Shown: positions 15,917 to 23,801 of the stretch, piece by piece
Numbering within the stretch: the stretch's first letter is position 1
How the letters are laid out: every line of letters starts with the position of its first letter
From: an uncultured Clostridia bacterium
GTDB taxonomy: Bacteria; Bacillota; Clostridia; Oscillospirales; Acutalibacteraceae
Length of the DNA stretch: 55,306 nucleotides
Assembly (NCBI GenBank): GCA_944384905.1
Contig: CALWVE010000019.1
Span: forward strand, 1-55,306
Direction of reading: 5' to 3'
Notes under the pieces: model-generated
What the model was told of the DNA's origin: nothing
Database searches by the model: none
What the model saw: the letters and a program-made list of their open reading frames with translations, nothing else
Position numbers and translations under genes: made by a program

Positions 15917-15945
15917 AGGATACGGCACGAGGCCGCCCGTGTCAA
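15917..15945 (-). promoter_or_regulatory. Promoter of the anion permease
   Basis: On the minus strand TTGACA (15940-15945), 17 nt, TATCCT (15917-15922). It is divergent from the glycan operon, whose own promoter must lie in the same 130-nt gap but is not clear. Confidence 0.65.
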
Positions 15946-16019
15946 GTTTTTTGCAGGAATAAAGCATATCAAAACCGTACAGAATGTAAAAAGCACCGAT
16001 TTTTCAGGGAGGATGCAGG

Positions 16020-16904
16020 ATGAAAAACAAAATTGCGGTCAGCGTGGTCATGGGCGTCCACAATCCGGAACGCGAACCCTTTTTGGCGGCCGTCGCTTCG
16101 ATTTGCCGCCAGACTTTTGAAGATTGGGAAATGCTTTTGTGCGACGACGGTTCCGGGGAAGCATACCGCCCCTTGTTTGAAGAAGCCGCCGCTATGGATT
16201 CCCGCATTATCCTGCTGCATGAGCGCGCCCACTGCGGCCTGGCACACGCCCTGAATCACGGCATCTTCCGCTCGCGCGGGCGTTATATTGCCCGTATGGA
16301 CGCCGACGATATTGCCGAACCGCATCGTCTGGCGCGGCAAGTGCATTTTTTAGATACACACCCCGTTTTCAGCTGGGTCGGTACCCAAGCCCTGCTGTTT
16401 GACAGCCAGGGGATCTGGGGACTTCAAACCGTACCGGACAAGCCGCGCGCCCGGGATTTTCTACCGCATTCGCCGTACATCCACCCTTCCGTACTGTTTC
16501 GGCGCAGTGTTTTGCTGCAAAACGGCGGCTACAACACCGCGCGCCGGGTTTTGCAGTGTGAGGATTACGAATTGTTCATGCGCCTGCACAGCCGCGGCTA
16601 TCGGGGCTGCAACCTGCGCACGCCGCTTTTGCGCTATCGCGAAGACCGGGACGCCTATCGCCGGCGCAGCTATGCCCGTCGGGTGCGGGAAATGCACTTG
16701 CGCCGCAGCGGATTCCGCCGGCTGGGCATCCTGAGGCTCCGAACCTGGCCCTATGTTTACAAACCGCTGCTGGTGGGGCTGGTGCCCGCCCGTATTCAGC
16801 ATTTCATCCGCCGCCGGCTTGGCAAACAGAAAATCAAGGAGAACGTATGGAAAACAGACACGCGGGACGTACCCGAAAAACAGAAGCCTATCAGGCCGCT
16901 TTAA
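16020..16904 (+). CDS. GT2 family glycosyltransferase (first gene of the glycan operon)
   Basis: This 294-residue GT-A fold transferase has an N-terminal nucleotide-binding segment VSVVMGVHNPE, then LLCDDGSG, and the metal-binding ARMDADDIAEPHRL at about residues 94-107. The C-terminal half is arginine-rich, suggesting contact with membrane lipids. The ribosome site is GGGAGGA. It overlaps the following gene by 58 nt, and that gene's AAGGAG site lies inside this one. It opens a ten-gene surface-polysaccharide operon and probably adds one sugar to the growing or lipid-linked chain. Donor and acceptor are unknown. Confidence 0.9.
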   Translation: MKNKIAVSVVMGVHNPEREPFLAAVASICRQTFEDWEMLLCDDGSGEAYRPLFEEAAAMDSRIILLHERAHCGLAHALNHGIFRSRGRYIARMDADDIAEPHRLARQVHFLDTHPVFSWVGTQALLFDSQGIWGLQTVPDKPRARDFLPHSPYIHPSVLFRRSVLLQNGGYNTARRVLQCEDYELFMRLHSRGYRGCNLRTPLLRYREDRDAYRRRSYARRVREMHLRRSGFRRLGILRLRTWPYVYKPLLVGLVPARIQHFIRRRLGKQKIKENVWKTDTRDVPEKQKPIRPL

Positions 16905-18997
16905 AGCAGGCGCCGGCTTTGTATCGTGCTGCGCAGGCCATGCGCAGCTCCTCTTTTCATACCCTTGAATCGTCCGCAGCGTGGGTGTGGGGGCCTGCGC
17001 TGGGCGCCTTTGTGCGGTGGCTCGTGACACAAGCCGTTCAAAACGGCGTGCGGCGACTCTATTTTCTCTCGCGCGACGGTTATTTTCCGTGTCTCGCGGC
17101 GCGCATTTTCTGCCGGGCATTTCACCTGCCGCTGGAATGCCGATATCTCGCCTGTTCCCGCTTTTCTCTGCGCCAGCCGCTTTATCATCTCGATCACGAC
17201 CAGGCGCTCGACCATCTGTGCCGCTGGGGATTGCAGGTCACGCCGCTGCGCATCCTGCGCCGCGCCGGACTTTCCCCCGAGGAATGCGCCGCAATCTGGC
17301 CGAAACTGGGTCTTTCTTTCGCGCCGGATGAAATCATCTCTCGCACATCGCTTCCCCAAATACGCAAAGCGCTTGCCGGAAACCGAGATTTTCTGGAACT
17401 GCTCGATCGTCATTCCCGCGAAGCGCTGCCTGCGATCACCGGTTATTTTAAACAAGAAGGCCTGCTCGACGACATCCCCTATGCTTTTGCCGACAGCGGC
17501 TGGACAGGTACAACGCTATTAAGCCTGCATCAGGTTTTGTCGCAGATGGGATGTCAAAAACTTCCGGACGGCTATTTCTGGGGCCTGTACGAACTTCCAA
17601 AGGAAGTTCCGGCTGCTTGTGTACACACCTATTTTTTTGCTCCCAACAAAGGCCTGCGCGAAAAAATCGACTTTAACCCCTGCGTATTCGAAGCGGTGCT
17701 CTCGGCGCCGCACGGCATGACGATCGGCTATGAAAAAAGCGGCGATCGCTGGATTCCGCGTCTGGCCCCCGCTTTGCCGGAACGCGTGGCTTTTTGCTGT
17801 CGTTTTCGTCAGCCGCTGCTCACGTATATTCATTTGCTTGCACAGGACACCGACCTGCCGCCCGATTTGATCCGGGAACGCAAAGCCGTATCGCAGGTGC
17901 TTCGTCTGTTTATGAACACACCCTCCCGGCAGGAAGCGCGCGTATTCGGCAGCCTGCCTTTTTCCGACGATGTGCTGGGGGAAGAAACCGAACCGCTCGC
18001 GCGTCCGCTTACCCAACACGAACTGCGCCAAAACCGAACGGCCGCGCGCCTGCATACGCATCTGCGGCGCGATGTACCGCTCACGGAAAGCGCCTGGTTT
18101 GCGGCCAGCGCCGTATTGTCCGCGCCGCATCCTGCCCGTTTTCTGCGGCAAAATCGCCGCTGGCAGACGCTTCGCCACACCCGGCACGCACTGCGCCGTC
18201 CATTGCGGCGGACAAAACCTAAAAAATCGGAAGATTCCACGCTTAGACAGTACGGGTTTGTTATCCGCCAGCTTACCGCGCGTGAAATCAAGCGGCGATA
18301 CGCACGCTCGTATCTGGGTGTTTTTTGGAGCGTGCTCAACCCCCTGCTTTCCATGGTTGTACTGTCGCTGATTTTTTCTCAGCTGTTCCGCCGCTCCATC
18401 GAAAATTATCCCGTCTATTACCTCTCGGGTTATCTTTTGTGGCAGATGTTTACAGGCACCACCACCGCCGCGATGACGTCTCTGGCCGATAACAAATCTT
18501 TGCTTGCGCGTGTGCGCTTCCCGGTGGAACTTTTTATCCTTACGCGCGCTTATACGGCGCTGATCAATCTCGTCTATTCCCTGCCCGCCTATGTGCTGAT
18601 CGTGCTGTTTTTCCAGCGGCGGCTACCGCTTTCGTCGCTCACGGCAATCTGGATCATCGGCTGCCTGTTTCTTTTTTCGCTGGGATTTTCGTATATGCTG
18701 GCCGCGGGCTATGTGTTCTTCGGCGACCTGAAGCACCTGTATTCCGTGGTGCTCACACTTTGGATGTATTGTTCCGCCATATTTTACCCCGCCGATCAGC
18801 TGGGCGGCATCATCCGGCAGTTTATCGAAGTCAACCCGCTGTATCTGTTTATCCGATGTCTGCGCACCGCCGTTTCAGCCGGCGCACTTCCTTCGGCCGC
18901 TGATTTCGGCCTGATGCTGCTCTGGGGATTGGGCGTTTATGCCGCGGGCTATGCGGTATTCCTCAAAAACAAAAACAGGATTATGCAGAAGGTGTAA
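16847..18997 (+). CDS. Fusion of an SRDG/DxGW domain with an ABC-2 polysaccharide export permease
   Basis: The protein has 716 residues. Residues 1 to about 460 form a soluble domain with LYFLSRDGYFPCLA (SRDG near 74-77), CSRFSLRQPLY and YAFADSGWTGTT (near 216). The same order of motifs is seen in the C-terminal half of the HAD protein at 19780. From about residue 464 the sequence is a full-length TagG/RfbA-type ABC-2 permease of about 253 residues (VIRQLTAREIKRRYARSYLG, VFWSVLNPLL, FPVELFILTRAY, six membrane helices, VNPLYLFIRCLR). The reading frame is continuous through the joint. The permease should pair with the ATPase encoded 3 nt downstream to export a lipid-linked glycan. A cytoplasmic enzyme or docking domain tied to the exporter is unusual; its role is unknown. 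Confidence 0.88.
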   Translation: MENRHAGRTRKTEAYQAALKQAPALYRAAQAMRSSSFHTLESSAAWVWGPALGAFVRWLVTQAVQNGVRRLYFLSRDGYFPCLAARIFCRAFHLPLECRYLACSRFSLRQPLYHLDHDQALDHLCRWGLQVTPLRILRRAGLSPEECAAIWPKLGLSFAPDEIISRTSLPQIRKALAGNRDFLELLDRHSREALPAITGYFKQEGLLDDIPYAFADSGWTGTTLLSLHQVLSQMGCQKLPDGYFWGLYELPKEVPAACVHTYFFAPNKGLREKIDFNPCVFEAVLSAPHGMTIGYEKSGDRWIPRLAPALPERVAFCCRFRQPLLTYIHLLAQDTDLPPDLIRERKAVSQVLRLFMNTPSRQEARVFGSLPFSDDVLGEETEPLARPLTQHELRQNRTAARLHTHLRRDVPLTESAWFAASAVLSAPHPARFLRQNRRWQTLRHTRHALRRPLRRTKPKKSEDSTLRQYGFVIRQLTAREIKRRYARSYLGVFWSVLNPLLSMVVLSLIFSQLFRRSIENYPVYYLSGYLLWQMFTGTTTAAMTSLADNKSLLARVRFPVELFILTRAYTALINLVYSLPAYVLIVLFFQRRLPLSSLTAIWIIGCLFLFSLGFSYMLAAGYVFFGDLKHLYSVVLTLWMYCSAIFYPADQLGGIIRQFIEVNPLYLFIRCLRTAVSAGALPSAADFGLMLLWGLGVYAAGYAVFLKNKNRIMQKV

Positions 18998-19000
18998 AGC

Positions 19001-19783
19001 ATGTTTCGAAAAAGGCAAAATACCCCGCTGCCGCCGCCCGGCATCGATGTGGATGTGCGGCACGTCAGCATGACGTTCACCCGCACCGCCGACGAAGCCG
19101 GAAGCTTAAAAGAACTGTTCATCCGCGCCGTAAAGGGAAAAGCACGCCGCCATACGTTCGAAGCGCTGCACGACATCAGTTTTTCCGTGCGCAAAGGGGA
19201 AGTGATCGGCATTGTCGGCACAAACGGTTCCGGCAAAAGTACACTGCTCAAAATTATCGCCGGAGCGCTTACACCCACGGCCGGGCAGGTTTTGGCCGAC
19301 CGTCACCGGATTCAGCTGCTCACACTCGGCGCGGGGTTTGACCCGGAGCTGACCGGGCGCGAAAACGTCTACCTCAACGGCGCGCTCAGCGGCTACAGCC
19401 AGCGTTTTATCGATGAGCACTACGAAGAAATCGTCCGTTTCGCCGAACTTGAGGGATTCATGGATGAAAAAATGCGAAACTACTCCTCGGGTATGATCTC
19501 CCGGCTCGGTTTTGCCGTGGCCACCGCGCGGGACACGCCCGAAATTCTCATTCTCGACGAAGTGCTCAGCGTAGGCGACCTGTTTTTCCGCCAAAAAAGC
19601 GAAGCGCGCATCCGGGAGATGATTCACGGCGGCTCCACGGTATTGATCGTTTCGCACATGCCCTCGGTGATCCGCACGCACTGTACGCGGGTGGTCTGGA
19701 TCGAAAAAGGCCACCTGCGCGCCGTTGGCGACCCGAAAGAAGTCTGCGCCGCCTATGAAAACATGGAGAAAGGAAAAGCATGA
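19001..19783 (+). CDS. Polysaccharide ABC exporter ATPase (TagH/RfbB type)
   Basis: This 260-residue cytoplasmic ATPase has Walker A GTNGSGKST at residues 73-81, signature YSSGMISRLGFAVAT, Walker B ILILDEVLSVGD and the switch histidine in IVSHMPS. The N-terminal FTRTADEAGSLKELFIRAVK and HTFEALHDISF stretch is typical of teichoic-acid and O-antigen exporters. It lacks the extra C-terminal carbohydrate-binding domain found in some homologues. It starts 3 nt after the fusion permease and overlaps the next gene by four bases. Together they form the export machine for the glycan made by this operon. Confidence 0.94.
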   Translation: MFRKRQNTPLPPPGIDVDVRHVSMTFTRTADEAGSLKELFIRAVKGKARRHTFEALHDISFSVRKGEVIGIVGTNGSGKSTLLKIIAGALTPTAGQVLADRHRIQLLTLGAGFDPELTGRENVYLNGALSGYSQRFIDEHYEEIVRFAELEGFMDEKMRNYSSGMISRLGFAVATARDTPEILILDEVLSVGDLFFRQKSEARIREMIHGGSTVLIVSHMPSVIRTHCTRVVWIEKGHLRAVGDPKEVCAAYENMEKGKA

Positions 19784-21774
19784 AGCAGAAACTCTACGCG
19801 CTGCTGGTGAGCCGCGTGCCCGGCATCCGCTCGCGCTATCTGCAAAAGAGGCAGGGAACCGGGAAGCTCGCCGCCCTTTTGTATCTGTTTTGGCTCAATA
19901 TCCGCTACTATCTTTTGCTGAATCGAAGTCTGGCGGCGCCTCTTGAGCCGGATCGGGAAAAGACTCTGCCCCTTGCGGCGGAATCGGCTGCTTTTTATAC
20001 GGAATCCCCGCAGAAGCTGGCCGAAAAACTGCTGGCCTACGATATAGTCTGCTTTGATGTTTTCGACACGCTACTGTGGCGCACCTGTGCTCGGCCGGAA
20101 GACGTATTCTGGTTTGTGGGCCTTTCGCTGAAATACCCCGGCTTCAAAACGCTGCGCATGGAAGCCGAACAGCAGGCGCGCCTGGAAAACCGGCAGGCAG
20201 GCGGCAGCGGTGAAGTAACGCTCGAAGAAATCTGGCGGGTTGTATCGCGGCAGACGGGCATTCCCGTCGAAAAGGGAATCCAAACGGAGTGGGAATGGGA
20301 ACAGCGTTTTTGCCGCGCGAATCCGTATTTTCTCGAAGTTTTGCGCGAACTTCACCAAAACGGCAAATCGTTCACCGTCATTTCCGATATGTATCTTGGA
20401 AAAGAGCGGATCGACCGGCTGCTTTGCGCCTGCAGGTATGAAAAGCCAAGTGAAACCGTCGTTTCCTGCGACTGGGGTGTGTGCAAAAGCGGCGGGCTGT
20501 TCCGTTTGTTCCGCGAAAAACACGGCGAAACGCTTTCGTATGTTCATATCGGCGACCACCCGGAAAGCGACATCCGCGCGGCCAAACAAGCCGGTTTTGA
20601 AGCCGTTTACCGCCCGGCCGCCGTGCGCGAAAGCCTGAAATGGCGGACGGAAGACCTTTCCTTTCTCACAGGCAGTGTCTACTGTGGGCTCACAGGCGGA
20701 AAACTGCACAGCGGCGAGCGGCTTTTTTCGCGCGATTATGAATTTGGCTATCTCTACGGCGGGCTGTTTGCGGTGGGGTTTGGCCGTTTTATCCACGCCT
20801 GCCGCCGGAAATACGGATTTGACAAGCTGCTGTTTCTCTCGCGCGACGGCAGCACACTGCTCGAAGTGTACCGGCTTTTATACCCGGAAGAAAGCCAAAT
20901 CGCCGTGTACGTGCCCTGGTCGCGTTTGGCCGCGCTGAAAATCAATGCACAAACCTGCAAAGCCGAATTTTTCCGCCGTTTTCTTGCGGACAAGGCCAAT
21001 CATGGCTTTTCCCTGCGCTCGATTGTGCACAGCATGGAAATTTCCGACTGGCTCGAGCCGCTGTGCCGCGAAACGGGTTTCTCGCCCGAAACACATTTGA
21101 CGCATAAAAACCTGAAAAAGATTGAAAACTACTTTTCAGAAAACGAAGCGCAGCTGTTTGCAAACTACGAGCCGCAAAGACAAGCCGGCGGGGAATTTTA
21201 CCGCGCGCTGCTTGGCGGCTGTCATCGTGCGGCGGCTATTGACATCGGCTGGGCCGGAAGCGGCCCTTTGCTGCTCGATCGCGCGGTCAACGAAATCTGG
21301 AACCTCAATTGCCCGATCACGGGCATTCTGGCCGGGACGGAGACCGCGCACAGTGCGCAGCCGGACGCTTATGCGCCGTTTCTCACAAGCGGCAAGCTGC
21401 TGGCTTATCTGTTTTCACCGTTTCACAACCGCGATCTCTGGTCGTTTCACGACCCCATGCAGGGGCACAACCTGTATTGGGAACTATTCTCGGGAACGGC
21501 GGAAGGCGGACTGCTGGGCTTTTATCCCGATGAAAACGGAAAACCTGTCTGCCGCCTGCGGGAAAATCATAAAGATCCCGGCCGCATGGCCGAGATTCGC
21601 CGGGGTATGCTCGATTTTGCCCTCGATTTTCTTAAAACCGAACAGCGGCTCGGTATGCAGCTGCCCATCAGCGGGCGGGACGCCTACGCGCCGATGTTTT
21701 TGGCCGAAAGGCACGCAAACCGCCGCTTCTGGGAGGAATGGGAGGGTCTTTTCGACGATGTACACATCGGATAA
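19780..21774 (+). CDS. HAD-like phosphatase joined to an SRDG/DxGW domain
   Basis: The protein has 664 residues. The N-terminal part (about 85-300) is a HAD-type domain: motif I CFDVFDTLLWR with the DxD aspartates at 93 and 96 region, motif II in FTVISDMYLG, and motif IV in HIGDHPESDI. The C-terminal part (about 315-560) has GYLYGGLFAVGFGRF, LLFLSRDGS (near 354), VPWSRLAAL and AAIDIGWAGSGPL (near 488), a domain shared with the exporter fusion two genes upstream. Such proteins recur in capsule clusters of gut bacteria, but their reaction is not established to my knowledge. It may process a phosphosugar on the chain. Start ATG overlaps the ATPase stop. Confidence 0.85.
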   Translation: MKQKLYALLVSRVPGIRSRYLQKRQGTGKLAALLYLFWLNIRYYLLLNRSLAAPLEPDREKTLPLAAESAAFYTESPQKLAEKLLAYDIVCFDVFDTLLWRTCARPEDVFWFVGLSLKYPGFKTLRMEAEQQARLENRQAGGSGEVTLEEIWRVVSRQTGIPVEKGIQTEWEWEQRFCRANPYFLEVLRELHQNGKSFTVISDMYLGKERIDRLLCACRYEKPSETVVSCDWGVCKSGGLFRLFREKHGETLSYVHIGDHPESDIRAAKQAGFEAVYRPAAVRESLKWRTEDLSFLTGSVYCGLTGGKLHSGERLFSRDYEFGYLYGGLFAVGFGRFIHACRRKYGFDKLLFLSRDGSTLLEVYRLLYPEESQIAVYVPWSRLAALKINAQTCKAEFFRRFLADKANHGFSLRSIVHSMEISDWLEPLCRETGFSPETHLTHKNLKKIENYFSENEAQLFANYEPQRQAGGEFYRALLGGCHRAAAIDIGWAGSGPLLLDRAVNEIWNLNCPITGILAGTETAHSAQPDAYAPFLTSGKLLAYLFSPFHNRDLWSFHDPMQGHNLYWELFSGTAEGGLLGFYPDENGKPVCRLRENHKDPGRMAEIRRGMLDFALDFLKTEQRLGMQLPISGRDAYAPMFLAERHANRRFWEEWEGLFDDVHIG

Positions 21775-22729
21775 CGGGCCGGTGCTTTATCACGCGGTCA
21801 GCTCGTATCAGCTGCTGGAAGTGATTTTGCACCGCCGGCTGGTTCATCCCGAGCAAAAAGCTGTCTTGATCCTGCCTGATTTCATCACCGAAAAATATCC
21901 GCAGGTCAACCGTTTGGTTTCGGGCGGCTGGTTTGACGACGTGCGGCTGTTCCCGTATACACAGATCCCGCATCGGGAAGAAAGCTTCATTATCCAGGAT
22001 GTAACCCGTTTTGCCCGGCTTCGTTTGCCCTGCCCGATCGGCGATTTTTCCGAAATTTATATGGCCGGCGCACATTTCTATTTTTCGCTGTATCTGATCG
22101 AAAACCGGATACCGTTTACTTTTTTTGAGGATGCCGCCGGGCTTTTAAGCCGCCCCGGGGCACTTGACCGTTCGCTTTCGGCGACCTACCCCATCCATGC
22201 GCAGATCGCCCGGCATCATGGGCTATTCAGCGGAGAAAACCCGCTGATTCGCCGGGTCATCTGCTTAAAATCGGCGCAGACGATCGATGTATCAGATAAA
22301 CGCTTTGTCGATTTCTGCGTGGAAGACGCGCTGTCTATCCTGCCGCCCAAACAGCGGAAAAAGCTTGTGCGCTTTTTTCTGCCGCGCCCGATCTTCAGCC
22401 GCGCAGACGCCGTTTTGCTCACGCAGCATTTCGCCGCGCTGGGGCTGATGAGCCTGCAGCAGCAGAAAAATCTCTATCTTTCCGCCCAAAAAACCGACCT
22501 GCGCGGGCTGAAACTTCTGATTAAACCTCACCCGGACGACACCCTGGATTACACCGAACTGTTCCCCCGCGCGGCTTGTATTCGGCGGCCTTTCCCCGCG
22601 GAGCTTCTGCCCTATGTGTTTTTCGGCAAACCGCCCGGCGTGATTTATACGTTCAATTCCTCCGGCTGCGAAAATTTGCGCCGCCATTTTACGATAAAAC
22701 AACTGAGAAGGGAAGCTTATGGATCATAA
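21758..22729 (+). CDS. Sialyltransferase-like glycosyltransferase 1 (polysialyltransferase/GT52 type)
   Basis: This 323-residue GT-B-like protein begins MYTSDNGPVLYHAVSSYQLLEVIL. It shows FFEDAAG where bacterial sialyltransferases have the (D/E)(D/E)G motif, and LLIKPHPDD, the HP motif that binds the CMP part of the donor. An FNSSG segment near the C-terminus could be the Ser-Ser motif. The EDG glycine is replaced by alanine. ATG 21758 is the first plausible start and overlaps the preceding gene by 17 nt; the frame is open much further upstream but that is only the shadow of the HAD gene. It likely uses a CMP-ulosonic acid. Confidence 0.78.
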   Translation: MYTSDNGPVLYHAVSSYQLLEVILHRRLVHPEQKAVLILPDFITEKYPQVNRLVSGGWFDDVRLFPYTQIPHREESFIIQDVTRFARLRLPCPIGDFSEIYMAGAHFYFSLYLIENRIPFTFFEDAAGLLSRPGALDRSLSATYPIHAQIARHHGLFSGENPLIRRVICLKSAQTIDVSDKRFVDFCVEDALSILPPKQRKKLVRFFLPRPIFSRADAVLLTQHFAALGLMSLQQQKNLYLSAQKTDLRGLKLLIKPHPDDTLDYTELFPRAACIRRPFPAELLPYVFFGKPPGVIYTFNSSGCENLRRHFTIKQLRREAYGS

Positions 22730-23801
22730 CCGGACTTTATTCATCGCCAATTCCGTGTATCAGCTGATGACCGTGCTGCATCTGCGCCGCACGTTCCCCG
22801 AACCCGGCGAAACCGAACTATTGCTCACCGACATCACCCCCGGCCTGCCCGAACTTTTGCCGCGTGTGGAAGAAAGCGGTTTGTTTACCCGTGTGTTCAG
22901 CGCACAAGCCAGTATACTGGGAGAACAGTACAGCATGACAAAAGAAGCCTCGCTCGACGAACTGCTTCGAAACTATCGGGAAGCGCTTCGCTGGATATTC
23001 AGCGACGAACTGCATGAACCCGCCAAAATCTGGTGCGCCAATTTCGATCTGCTTACCCGGCTGCTGGCTTATCGCTTTGGCTGTGAAATTGCCTGGTATG
23101 AAGACGGTTTCTCTTCGTATGTCATCGACTATCTCGACCCTAAGCGTGCGGCTGTCAACCGCCATCCGCTGGGACAAGGGCTGTCACAGCAGGTCGGCGG
23201 CGTCTGGCTGTATGAACCGCGCCTGGCCATGCGCGGGGATCACCTGAAAAACTGCCGCATTCCCAAAATTTCCACACACGACCGGGAATTTGTTGAATGC
23301 TTAAACCGCATTTTTGCGTACCATGCGCCACATGATCCGGCGGATTTTGTCTTTTTGGAACAATCTTTCCGCGCCGAAAAAATTGCCACCAACGATCTGG
23401 ACTTAATGCGCCTGTGCCGTGATTTTGTGGGCGGCGGACGGTTTATCGTAAAGCCGCATCCGCGCAACCCGGAAAATTTGCCGGTGAGCTTGGGGCTGAG
23501 CCGCCGTTACCCCGACGCTTCCCCCTGGGAGCTGACGCTGCTCAACGGTGCGGCCGAAGGCAAAACCGTGCTCACGGTCTGTTCCAACGCGGCGCTCACA
23601 CCCCGCCTTGTCTTTGGCACGGATCTAAATACCGTGATGCTATACAAATTGTTTGAGGGCAAGGTGCTCTGGAAAGAGGACGACCGCCTGCGCCGGTATC
23701 TGCTCGCATTCCAGCGTGAATTTGCAGGCAGCCGCTATTTCGTACCCGAAACAAGCTATGAACTCCGCCATATCCTGCGGTATCTGGGAGGGATTGTATG
23801 A
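22719..23801 (+). CDS. Sialyltransferase-like glycosyltransferase 2 (polysialyltransferase/GT52 type)
   Basis: This 360-residue paralogue of the preceding gene begins TLFIANSVYQLMTVLHLR. It has both donor motifs intact: WYEDGFSSY (EDG) and FIVKPHPRN (HP). VLTVCSNAALTPRL replaces the Ser-Ser motif. Families with these motifs (GT38, GT52, GT80) move sialic acid or Kdo from CMP, and a CMP-ulosonate synthetase gene lies three genes on. Two copies side by side suggest alternate linkages in a polymer, or an initiator and a polymerase. It overlaps the preceding gene by 11 nt and the next by 4 nt. The acceptor is unknown. Confidence 0.8.
   Translation: MDHNRTLFIANSVYQLMTVLHLRRTFPEPGETELLLTDITPGLPELLPRVEESGLFTRVFSAQASILGEQYSMTKEASLDELLRNYREALRWIFSDELHEPAKIWCANFDLLTRLLAYRFGCEIAWYEDGFSSYVIDYLDPKRAAVNRHPLGQGLSQQVGGVWLYEPRLAMRGDHLKNCRIPKISTHDREFVECLNRIFAYHAPHDPADFVFLEQSFRAEKIATNDLDLMRLCRDFVGGGRFIVKPHPRNPENLPVSLGLSRRYPDASPWELTLLNGAAEGKTVLTVCSNAALTPRLVFGTDLNTVMLYKLFEGKVLWKEDDRLRRYLLAFQREFAGSRYFVPETSYELRHILRYLGGIV

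Noticed and set aside
21122..21757. A possible 212-codon N-terminal extension of the first sialyltransferase-like protein
   Set aside because: It lies wholly inside the HAD gene in another frame and has no domain. The protein fold begins at ATG 21758.
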